Positions 8,501-16,923 of a stretch of DNA of 64,000 nt are shown in pieces; position 1 is the stretch's first letter; every line of letters begins with the position of its first letter. This DNA is from Pedobacter suwonensis (lineage in GTDB: Bacteria; Bacteroidota; Bacteroidia; Sphingobacteriales; Sphingobacteriaceae): contig NZ_FOJM01000004.1 in assembly GCF_900111825.1 (NCBI RefSeq), positions 65,361 to 129,360 on the forward strand. The letters run 5' to 3'. The position numbers were made by a program, and so were the translations under genes. Below the pieces are notes generated by a model. That model worked only from the letters and a program-made list of their open reading frames with translations. It was not told the DNA's origin and made no database searches.

Positions 8501-11500
8501 TTTTAGGTTTTTGTTCAATGTTTCTTCTGTTGCGTTTTTTCTGGAAAATCTCTCTGAATTTATTGTAATCTACTACGAGGGTGAAACCCAAACCGGTTTC
8601 GATAATCTGCCCCTGTACAATTACATCGTTTTGGTTGCGTCGGTAAGCCCTTAATCTGTATCTTCCGTCGGCTGATAAAGCGTATTCAACGTTTACGTTT
8701 CCGCCGATATCGGTCGATTTTTCGCCCGGTGCCTGCGGTCCTTCCAGGGCAAAAGAACTTCCTACGGTAACCGTAAGCCTATCATTTAATAGTTTTTTTG
8801 ATAAGCCAACTTCCAGGTCTGTTTTCTGTTGAAGTGATCCGGTAGAATAATCTTCTGATGAATTTACGCCAAAGTTCAGTTCTACACCCTGAATTAAATC
8901 AGAAGCAAGGTTATTTAACTGTTCTGTTAATAATTTACTCACGCTTGATCTGGCCAGGGTAGAAACACCACCGCCGCCACCGGCTAAACTCTCGAAAGGA
9001 TTGTTGGCGATAAACCTGTTCAATGCCAGCAGTGCAAAAACCTGTTTGTTCAGTTCGCTTTCATCGCGGTTTACGTTGATCAGTTTGGTGTATACTGTTC
9101 CATTTAACGCACCACGCTCGTTTTCCGGCAAATCAAGTTTGAAAGAAATGATTGGTTTCAATAGCTCTCCTTTCATCATCAAATAAACCTGGAAAGGCAA
9201 TTTGGTTTTGGCCTGGATGTTATCCGGCTCATTGATCAGATCGATAGGGGCCGCATTCACTTCGTATAATGCCGTCAAGTTCACATTGGCCGAAGTAGGT
9301 TCACCTGTCCATACGATGGTACTTCCTTTTACCAGTTTGAACGCTTTTTTGCCTAGCGGACCAACTGATAAATTGTACGAACCATCTATAACTTCGTAAC
9401 GACCTGTTAAACTGATTTTTCCACTTGGGTCCATTGTTGCATTGAGGTCTGCCTCGCCTTTGATATTCAGGGCGTCGCCATTTGACGGATCTACCACCAC
9501 ATTCAGTTCTGCTTCGGGATCAATGGTGATGGCAGCAACCAGGTTAATCCCTTTCATGGCAGCTTTACTAACGGTATCAACTTTCAAAGCTTTCTGGCCA
9601 TTAAATGGTGGCGCGTCAGCATCAATAAACTGCACAATTCCCTCCTGGTCAATAACAGAAGGATCGCTTGATGGCAGGGCAAAAAAGAATTTTGTGCCTT
9701 TGTTCACCCTAACGTTCATGTTTACGTCAGGCTGGTTCAAATCGCCTCGCACTTTAATGTCGCTGGTTAAAAATACCGTTCCATAAATCATGTCATTATC
9801 AGCTGCGGTCGAGTTGATTGCTCTGAAATTGTTCATCTTGATGTCTAAACCAAAACGGTAATTTTTGAAATTGCTGGTATAAACTTTTCCATTGATGGTA
9901 GCCTTCTGATTTAAGGAATCGATCAGCGTAAAATTGTTAAAACTGATCCCTTCATTTGTGAAGGAAATTTTCTCGTTGGGCATGCGGAAATAGGAGTTTA
10001 CGTATGCCACCCTGATCCCTGCATTATTGAAAGTTAAATCGCCCAATATTTTCGGAGCAGTTAATTCACCTTTAACACTTAGTTCCCCTGATAGCGTGCC
10101 AGTTCCATTTTTAAGCTGACCTGCAGATAAGCTCTCAATATTTTTCATTTCGATCTTATCAATATTTACGGTAAGATCCAGAGCACTTTTCGGCGCGGTA
10201 TAGTAAAATCCGTTTACCCTTAGTTCATGTACCCCGGTTAAGGCAACGTTTACCTCGAAGGCATTTTCGGTATTGTTGTTTACCGCTAAACGTAAGGTTC
10301 CCAACTGATCTTTTTGATAGCGCAACTGATCGATGGTGAGGTTTGCTTCAAATTTTGGTGTACCGGCCAGATCTTTCACATTTGCTGTACCATTTAAGCG
10401 GCCACCAACCAAAGTCGTATCGGTTTCAGCAAATTTAGTTAAGGTTTCCAATTGGAAATCTTTAAATGTTACATTTAAAGGTGCATTGGGTTGGGTGGGA
10501 TTGCTGTTAATAGATAATGACTGACCATTATTGCTGATCTGAAACTGGTTAACCAATATGCCCGAAGCGCCAAATTGGATATAGTTATCCTGCGAAACTA
10601 CCCATTTCTGATAATCGAGCAAAAGTTTCTGCGGATCTAAAGAGAATTTAAAATCTTTATTGATCGATTGGAAATTACCCCCAATTACATACTTGTCCTT
10701 TTTCTGCCTGTCTCGCAAGAAAATGTTAACACCTAAATTGTTATTTGCAGCATCGCCACTCACTTCGGTATTGAAAAGCGCAACAGATGGACTTTGAAGG
10801 CTTTTAACAGTTAAGCTATAGTCTAATTTATTGTTGTCATTATTGATGTTTAACACCGTAGTATCTACTTTAAAATCGCCGTAAACAACCTGTGGAAAGT
10901 TGCCTTTAATCTGCAGGCTGTCTTTTTGAGTATCAATCAGTCCGTAAAACTGTGACGATTTGAATACTGTTAACTCAGGCACAAAGTTCTTTAATAACTT
11001 AGAATCATACACCTGGACAAAAAATCTTAAACGTTGATCGGGCACCTTTGTAACCGTACCAAAAGCATAATATTTATTGATTTCGTTAATAATGGCGCTG
11101 CCTACTTTGGTCAGTTGGTATTTTCCGTCGATTTTTGCTGAAAGTACTTCCGATTTCAGTGTCAGCTCGTTTTCAGTTGCGGTAGATTTTGCCCGGACCG
11201 AAATTGTATCCACATTAATTCTTTGTTTATCTTTCACCAGTTGTAAGCCAGTAACATCCACCGATCCGTTCAGGTAATCCGCATCCGCAGTAGCCAGGTC
11301 TACTTTAACTACTCCGGCAGCACTTAACACCGTTGGACTGAAATTGAGCGCCTGCAGATTTACCTGTTTTAGATTCAGATCTGCTTTTACCGCAGGATAT
11401 TTACCTGCAAGGTTTACTTTCGCGTCTAAATTAAAGTTGGCATTACTGTCGGGCATGTTGCTTTTGATGTTGATACGCTGATTGCTGTAATCTCCGGCAA

Positions 11501-13517
11501 GTGTTAAATTTCGGTAAGTATATTTATTGTAATAAGCATTTAACACTTTGGCATTGAACTTCGCATTGATTTTTTTAGGATCAAGGCCTGTTCCAGCCAC
11601 ATTGGCCTTAATGGAAACGCGGCCCAGTTTAGGCTGCATTTTTAAAAGCCTGCCTACATTAAAGTTATTTAAACTCACATCTGCTTTATAATGCTCTTTC
11701 CCTTTAGGGCCATTCATGCTTGCAAATACCACAGCTCCGCCCATATCGGTATTAATGTTCAGGTTGGTATTAAAATCAGTCATCGAACCTTTAAAATTAC
11801 CTTTTGCATCAATTACGTTAGGCAGTTCAATTGAAGGAGGTAACGATTTTTTAGGTAAAGCTACCAGAATATCACCTTTAGTTACATGAAGTTTTTTGAT
11901 GTTTAAATCGAGAAAGGTTTTGTTAACATCAGGTAAACCTTTCGCTTTTCCACTAATGTCTATCTGTGTGTTTTTTAAACCGCTGATCTGTAGTTTAGGG
12001 ATATTCAGGTCGTTCAGGTAGCCGTTAACATCAGCATTGATTTTTATTTTTTCGTTGCGATAATTTGCCGGTACGGCATTACTAAAATATCCGGCATCCT
12101 TTAAACCAATGGTAGTATTTTTTAGGGCTATATTCAATTTTACGCGTTCCGGATGTTTGGTCAAATCCTCCATTGAAGTAAAATTTAACTCGGTAGCATT
12201 TTCTATGCTGGTATTTGGCGTTTTCAGGATGAAATTGCTCAGCCTGATCTGTTTATCATTATACACTGCATCGCCACGCAGTTCGTTCAGGATAAAGCCG
12301 CTTTTTTCCTTTAAAGATCCATTTTTAACATTGGCTTTTATGCCTGCTGAACTATAGCTTACATCGCTTGCGCCTAAGTTCAACTGGTTTATTTTTAGGT
12401 GGTTAAAGTCTATGCCTTTAAGAGCGGGTTTTGCACCCAGGTTGTCGAACTGTACATCGTTATCTGCTAAACTAATGTTTTTGATCATTAATCCCAATGA
12501 TGATTTTTCAGGAACAACAGTATCTTTAACTTTCTTTAAATCGTTGCTTGGGGCCGGCTTAAATGCGAAAAGAATATTCGATTTGTTTAAATGCGCATCA
12601 TCTACAGCATATTTACTATTGGTTAAATCTACTTTCAGGTTTACCAGGCCAAGGTCGTTCACATCGGCAACCGCTTTCGTTGTCGAAATCTGGTCGTCGT
12701 AGTTGACCTTTACATGATTGAAAACGAAATTCTGTACTTCTATCAATGGCAGCTTACCCTGTGTTTTTTCAGCGCTATCAACGCTGTTGGTAATGTGCTG
12801 TACCAATTTAACAAGTGGTTTTTGTTGTAGATAACGGAACGAAGTATTTACCAGGCTTAATTCTTTAATGATATAATGCTGATTGGCCAGGTCGAAATCT
12901 TTGATTTTGGTTTTGAATGCGCCTAAATACAACTTTACATCATTACCGGCAACATCATCCCGGTAGTTGATGCCGATATCTTCGAAAGAGACCTTATCAA
13001 CGGAAAATTTTAGGGTAGAAGTGCTGTCTTTTTTCACCTGCTCCTCCGGTTTTTTCTGATCGCTTGCAAAAGCATCAACCAGGAAAGAAAAATTAAAGGT
13101 GGTATCCGGAGCGATGCGCTTTACATTGGCACGTACATTTTTAAGTTCAATGTTATTGATTTCGACCGTGTTTTTCAACAATTTGAATAAACTGATATCA
13201 ACTGAAAGTTTCTCCGTATATAATAAGGTATCGCCTTTAAGGTCTTGGATGTAAAACTTGTTTAAAACCACATCTTTTGGTAAAGCAATTTTGATGCTCT
13301 CCAGACTCACTTCGGTTTTGGTTTTATTTTTAAGATAGTTTATCGCTTTTCCTTTAACAAAATTCTGAACAGCTGGAATATTTAGCGAAAGGGCCACACC
13401 AATCACCAGAAAGATGATGGAAGCAATTACCCACAATAAAATTTTAAGACTTTTGCGTACGTATTTATTCAAAGCTAAGTGTGTTTGGTATTTAGATAAA
13501 TGCCTAAAGCATGCCAT
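8484..13517 (-). CDS. tamB: Translocation and assembly module protein TamB
   Basis: A 1677-residue AsmA/TamB-type protein that spans the periplasm and is thought to carry lipids or help assemble outer-membrane proteins with its Omp85 partner. An N-terminal signal-anchor helix lies at about residues 25-47. A very long run of beta-rich repeats follows, and the C-terminal TamB (DUF490) domain covers about the last 450 residues (segments such as GRYEVIDGSYNLSVGPLG and the LTEQLNNLASDLIQGVELNFG stretch). The length is in the usual range for Bacteroidota TamB. It starts at the ATG at 13517; a TTG about 16 codons later is an alternative. It is divergent from cdd with a 100-base gap and co-directional with tamL, which it overlaps. 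Confidence 0.9.
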   Translation of the reverse strand: MACFRHLSKYQTHLALNKYVRKSLKILLWVIASIIFLVIGVALSLNIPAVQNFVKGKAINYLKNKTKTEVSLESIKIALPKDVVLNKFYIQDLKGDTLLYTEKLSVDISLFKLLKNTVEINNIELKNVRANVKRIAPDTTFNFSFLVDAFASDQKKPEEQVKKDSTSTLKFSVDKVSFEDIGINYRDDVAGNDVKLYLGAFKTKIKDFDLANQHYIIKELSLVNTSFRYLQQKPLVKLVQHITNSVDSAEKTQGKLPLIEVQNFVFNHVKVNYDDQISTTKAVADVNDLGLVNLKVDLTNSKYAVDDAHLNKSNILFAFKPAPSNDLKKVKDTVVPEKSSLGLMIKNISLADNDVQFDNLGAKPALKGIDFNHLKINQLNLGASDVSYSSAGIKANVKNGSLKEKSGFILNELRGDAVYNDKQIRLSNFILKTPNTSIENATELNFTSMEDLTKHPERVKLNIALKNTTIGLKDAGYFSNAVPANYRNEKIKINADVNGYLNDLNIPKLQISGLKNTQIDISGKAKGLPDVNKTFLDLNIKKLHVTKGDILVALPKKSLPPSIELPNVIDAKGNFKGSMTDFNTNLNINTDMGGAVVFASMNGPKGKEHYKADVSLNNFNVGRLLKMQPKLGRVSIKANVAGTGLDPKKINAKFNAKVLNAYYNKYTYRNLTLAGDYSNQRINIKSNMPDSNANFNLDAKVNLAGKYPAVKADLNLKQVNLQALNFSPTVLSAAGVVKVDLATADADYLNGSVDVTGLQLVKDKQRINVDTISVRAKSTATENELTLKSEVLSAKIDGKYQLTKVGSAIINEINKYYAFGTVTKVPDQRLRFFVQVYDSKLLKNFVPELTVFKSSQFYGLIDTQKDSLQIKGNFPQVVYGDFKVDTTVLNINNDNNKLDYSLTVKSLQSPSVALFNTEVSGDAANNNLGVNIFLRDRQKKDKYVIGGNFQSINKDFKFSLDPQKLLLDYQKWVVSQDNYIQFGASGILVNQFQISNNGQSLSINSNPTQPNAPLNVTFKDFQLETLTKFAETDTTLVGGRLNGTANVKDLAGTPKFEANLTIDQLRYQKDQLGTLRLAVNNNTENAFEVNVALTGVHELRVNGFYYTAPKSALDLTVNIDKIEMKNIESLSAGQLKNGTGTLSGELSVKGELTAPKILGDLTFNNAGIRVAYVNSYFRMPNEKISFTNEGISFNNFTLIDSLNQKATINGKVYTSNFKNYRFGLDIKMNNFRAINSTAADNDMIYGTVFLTSDIKVRGDLNQPDVNMNVRVNKGTKFFFALPSSDPSVIDQEGIVQFIDADAPPFNGQKALKVDTVSKAAMKGINLVAAITIDPEAELNVVVDPSNGDALNIKGEADLNATMDPSGKISLTGRYEVIDGSYNLSVGPLGKKAFKLVKGSTIVWTGEPTSANVNLTALYEVNAAPIDLINEPDNIQAKTKLPFQVYLMMKGELLKPIISFKLDLPENERGALNGTVYTKLINVNRDESELNKQVFALLALNRFIANNPFESLAGGGGGVSTLARSSVSKLLTEQLNNLASDLIQGVELNFGVNSSEDYSTGSLQQKTDLEVGLSKKLLNDRLTVTVGSSFALEGPQAPGEKSTDIGGNVNVEYALSADGRYRLRAYRRNQNDVIVQGQIIETGLGFTLVVDYNKFREIFQKKRNRRNIEQKPKNETTN

Positions 13518-13618
13518 TAAAATTAATTTTAAGGCAGGTTTACTAAATAATACAAAAAATAACCTAAATTGTTCGCCCGCTGTAAAAATTTAACATTGGC
13601 GGTTCCAAATCAATTAAA

Positions 13619-14107
13619 ATGAATGCTATAAATCTTAATATAACTTTTGAACAGTATGCTGATATTTCTGAACTGACATTGGCCGATAAAACCCTTTGCG
13701 AATGCGCAGAAAAGGCTTTACGTACCTCTTATTCTCCGTATTCTAAATTTAGGGTAGGAACTGCCATCCGCCTGGCCTCTGGCGAAATCATTTTAGGCAG
13801 CAACCAGGAGAATTTAGCCTATCCCTCAGGACTTTGTGCGGAGCGTGTTGCGCTTTTTAGTATTGGTTCTACCTATCCGGATGCGGTAATAGAAAGCATG
13901 GCGATTACGGCACAGACCGATAATTTTGAGATTTTAAAGCCAGTAACTTCCTGTGGAGGTTGCTTACAGGTAATGGTAGAATTTGAGCGGAAACAAAATG
14001 CACCGATTGAGGTGATTTTTTACTGTTTAAATGGAGAAGTTTTAAAAGTGCCCAGTGTAAAGAGTTTGATACCGTTTGCGTTTGTTGAGGATCGGTTGGA
14101 GCGTTAG
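13619..14107 (+). CDS. cdd: Cytidine deaminase
   Basis: A 162-residue homologue of tetrameric cytidine deaminase, which converts cytidine and deoxycytidine to the uridine forms in pyrimidine salvage. Visible motifs are SYSPYSKFRVG (substrate loop), LCAERVA with the zinc-binding Cys and catalytic Glu, and TSCGGCLQVM with the other two zinc-binding cysteines. The usual Pro before the second CxxC is Ser here, a minor departure. It is transcribed divergently from tamB, and the stop is followed by a repeat-containing spacer. Confidence 0.9.
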   Translation: MNAINLNITFEQYADISELTLADKTLCECAEKALRTSYSPYSKFRVGTAIRLASGEIILGSNQENLAYPSGLCAERVALFSIGSTYPDAVIESMAITAQTDNFEILKPVTSCGGCLQVMVEFERKQNAPIEVIFYCLNGEVLKVPSVKSLIPFAFVEDRLER

Positions 14108-14119
14108 TCGCGGAAGTAT

Positions 14120-14215
14120 TTCTTCTTTGGATTGTCGTCCTTTCGAGCGGAGTGCAACACAGTCGAGAACCCGAAGGCTCAGCGAAGCTAAATCTGTCTT
14201 GTTAGATATGTACAC
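14120..14215. repeat. REP-like intergenic repeat
   Basis: The spacer between cdd and the glycosidase contains 'cgtcctttcgagcgga', 'cagtcgagaac' and 'ctcagcgaagc', words typical of the Bacteroidota palindromic intergenic family (ends like gtcatcctgagcg...gtcgaag). It can fold on itself in part. No protein is supported here. Confidence 0.45.
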
Positions 14216-14319
14216 TCCGCCTTGCTTTGGTGATGACGATTTCTGCCGTAGGCTATTGGTTGTTGTCTCGCTTATTAACGCTTATTAAACTATTCTCTAT
14301 ATTTGGTTTTTTAGCCACA

Positions 14320-16002
14320 ATGAAATACCTCTACACCCTTATTTTTTCTGCTTTTATTTCTTTTAACCTGCATGCGCAGGGCATACTTAAGGATAATTCA
14401 GTTTATCAAATTACTTATTTCCGTTCAGCTGATGGGAAGCCAAAAGAAGATCGGAATCCTGCAGTAGTTATTGCTTCTGCAAAGCAGAACTTAATTACCA
14501 ATGCAGCCATTCTCAATCATAAGGCGAAATATCCTTACGAACAGAGCATTGTAAACAAGCCCAATCAGATTTTATATCAGTTGGCCGATTTAGGTGTCGA
14601 TAATCAGATTGCTACTGCTGATAGCGCTGCAATTGCTAAGCAGGCTTTTGAGTTGGGTACGGAGACAAAGGTAATTTTAGGCTACACCTGCCAAAGGGCA
14701 ACAACGGTGGTAAATTCTAACCGTATCGATTTATGGTATACTGCCGATGCCGGTATAAAAGCTGCGCCAACAAGTTTGGGACAAGGTCTGGGACTGGTTT
14801 TAGAGCAGGTGCGTAATGGAAACAGTTATATAACCGCTACAAAAATTGAAGAAGTTAAGAAGGTAAAGCCAATTGACTTAGAAAAAATATCAGCTAAACT
14901 AACCGATGGGTTAAATTATAAAGATTTGCTTTGGAAAAGCAAATTTATCACTTTAAATGTTTTTAGTAACGAAACCATTAATTTTGTTGATAAACCACAA
15001 TCAAACGATTCTGTTTTTCGCTTTGCCGGCGGAACGGTAATCGCCCGAAAAGTTAAATTCCCGGCGTTGGTCAACCCAACTGTATTTGTTGATTTAACAG
15101 AAAAATCAAGCGGTGATGCTTACGACAGGACAGGTTCAGTATTTATTATCCCGACTGACAAGAAGATCAGTTTGATGGATGCGCTTAAGAATTCGGTTAA
15201 AGAACTGCCTGTTTATGATAACGGAAACGGGAAGAAATACCAGGGCGTAGTGGCTACGGCAGATTATGATCCGGTAATTGAACTGATGCGCTTTTTTACG
15301 CCTTTTGGAGTGGGTAAATACAATACCTTAAAATTGAAAGATAAAAACTGGGCGGAACAAGTTTATTACCGTCAGGATGTTTCGGAGTTATTTCCATTGA
15401 TGAACGGAAAAGAAGCCTGGGTAGCTGTTTTCATTGGAAATTATGATAAAGGCGGACATCAGGTTTCACTGAATATTACGCTACACAACGGCGGAAGACC
15501 GAAAGTGGCGAAAGAAGTGATTTTACCTTTATTCGATTCCACCAATGTAATGGCAATGGCGGGGCAGGAGTATGCGACCATGTTTAGCAGCGATAAGGGA
15601 TTGGAGGTTTCTTTCACTTTAACAAAGGATTTAAAAGATGCAAAGTTGCGTTACATTACCACCGGACATGGTGGCTGGGGTAATGGCGATGAGTTTGTAC
15701 CCCGGAAAAATACGATCTGGTTAGATGGAAAAGAAGCTTTTGCTTTTACCCCATGGCGGCAGGATTGCGGATCATACCGTTTATCCAACCCGGCTTCGGG
15801 CAATTTCGAAAGTGGACTTTCTTCATCAGATTTAAGCCGTTCTAATTGGTGCCCGGGTACGGTTACCAATCCAAACTGGATCAGTCTGGGCGATTTAAAG
15901 GCGGGTACTCATACCATAAAAGTAACCATCCCCATGGGCAAACCTGAAGGCGGCAGCTCTAGTGCCTGGAACGTTTCGGGTGTGCTGTTGGGGGAGGAAT
16001 GA
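14320..16002 (+). CDS. PNGase F-like secreted glycosidase with GLPGLI-like N-terminus
   Basis: A 560-residue secreted protein. It starts at the ATG at 14320 with a signal peptide ending near HAQG (about residue 18); a longer upstream reading is less credible. Residues about 20-210 look like a GLPGLI-type domain (LGYTCQRATT, DLWYTADAG). The rest matches the two beta-sandwich domains of peptide-N4-(N-acetyl-beta-glucosaminyl)asparagine amidase F, most clearly TTGHGGWGNGDEF, RLSNPASGNF and GLSSSDLSRSNWCPGT. Such enzymes release N-glycans from glycoproteins. The order, N-terminal GLPGLI plus PNGase F, differs from the compact Elizabethkingia enzyme. It stands alone between two repeat regions. Confidence 0.85.
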   Translation: MKYLYTLIFSAFISFNLHAQGILKDNSVYQITYFRSADGKPKEDRNPAVVIASAKQNLITNAAILNHKAKYPYEQSIVNKPNQILYQLADLGVDNQIATADSAAIAKQAFELGTETKVILGYTCQRATTVVNSNRIDLWYTADAGIKAAPTSLGQGLGLVLEQVRNGNSYITATKIEEVKKVKPIDLEKISAKLTDGLNYKDLLWKSKFITLNVFSNETINFVDKPQSNDSVFRFAGGTVIARKVKFPALVNPTVFVDLTEKSSGDAYDRTGSVFIIPTDKKISLMDALKNSVKELPVYDNGNGKKYQGVVATADYDPVIELMRFFTPFGVGKYNTLKLKDKNWAEQVYYRQDVSELFPLMNGKEAWVAVFIGNYDKGGHQVSLNITLHNGGRPKVAKEVILPLFDSTNVMAMAGQEYATMFSSDKGLEVSFTLTKDLKDAKLRYITTGHGGWGNGDEFVPRKNTIWLDGKEAFAFTPWRQDCGSYRLSNPASGNFESGLSSSDLSRSNWCPGTVTNPNWISLGDLKAGTHTIKVTIPMGKPEGGSSSAWNVSGVLLGEE

Positions 16003-16842
16003 TCTGTCATCCTGAACGCAGTGAAGGATCTTTTTTCTCCTTTTAGCATGTAAGACATTTAAGGTAATATAAGCTTAATTCTGCTTTCCGAATCAACACA
16101 AGTAAATTAAAATTCTGGCGGGTGAGACGCCAGCCGATAGAATAAATCTGTCATCCTGAACGCAGTGAAGGATCTTTTTTGATTCCTTCAACATGTAAGA
16201 CATTTAAGGTAATATAAGTTCGATGGTATGTTTGCAATTGTTCTTTATTGCCAGTTTCCAAGGCGCCATTTGTTTTCTGCTCTTTGCCACCCTAAATAGC
16301 AGCACGAAACTATCTATCTAAACCGGATTGCAGAGGAGATCCTTTTTTGTAGGCTGAAGTATGGCTTGCGCGCAAAAAAAGATCGAATCGGAAAGCCGGA
16401 AGTAACGTTTCAAAAAAACTACAGAACCCTGCTTTCCAAATCAACACAAGCAAATTTTAATTTCGGCAGGTGAGCCAGTGGAGGATAGATGGATCTGTCA
16501 TCCTGAATGTAGTGAAGGATCTTTTTTGATTCTTTCAACATGTAAGACATTTAAGGTAATATAAGTTCGATGGTATGTTTGCAATTGTTCTTTATTGCCA
16601 GTTTCCAAGGCGCGATTTGTTTTCTGCTCTTTGCCACCCTAAATAGCAGCACGAAACTATCCGTCTAAACCGGATTGCAGAGGAGATCCTTTTTTGTAGG
16701 CTGAGTATGGCTTGCGCGCAAAAAAGATCGAATCGGAAAGCCGGAAGTAACGTTTCAAAAAACCTACAGAACCCTGCTTTCCAAATCAACACAAACAAAT
16801 TTAAATTTCGGCAGGTGAGCCACCAGCCGATAGGATGGGTGC
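16003..16842 (+). repeat. Three tandem copies of a roughly 345-base intergenic repeat
   Basis: Three units each begin with 'tctgtcatcctgaa' (about 16005, 16147 and 16495) and end near 'ggtgagcc' or 'ggtgagac'. Units 2 and 3 are about 345 bases long and nearly identical, sharing 'catgtaagacatttaaggta', 'ttgccagtttccaaggcgc' and 'ggcttgcgcgcaaaa'. Unit 1 is about 140 bases and lacks the roughly 205-base middle portion, a clean internal deletion. The family's end motif (gtcatcctga) is shared with elements elsewhere in the window. The units lie between the PNGase-like gene and parC, and no real protein is encoded in any frame. Confidence 0.85.
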
Positions 16843-16923
16843 ACTTTGCAAAATGTGAATAACCTCTCTTCACGCTGTGCCATCATTTTTATTATATTTA
16901 CAGCTGCCAATTTCTGTAAATAA

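Noticed and set aside
9001..12702. Several long plus-strand frames opposite tamB
   Set aside because: They are antisense shadows of a strongly supported minus-strand gene with no independent features.
16592..16873. 93-residue minus-strand open frame
   Set aside because: It lies inside the tandem repeat unit; the matching unit encodes no conserved product.
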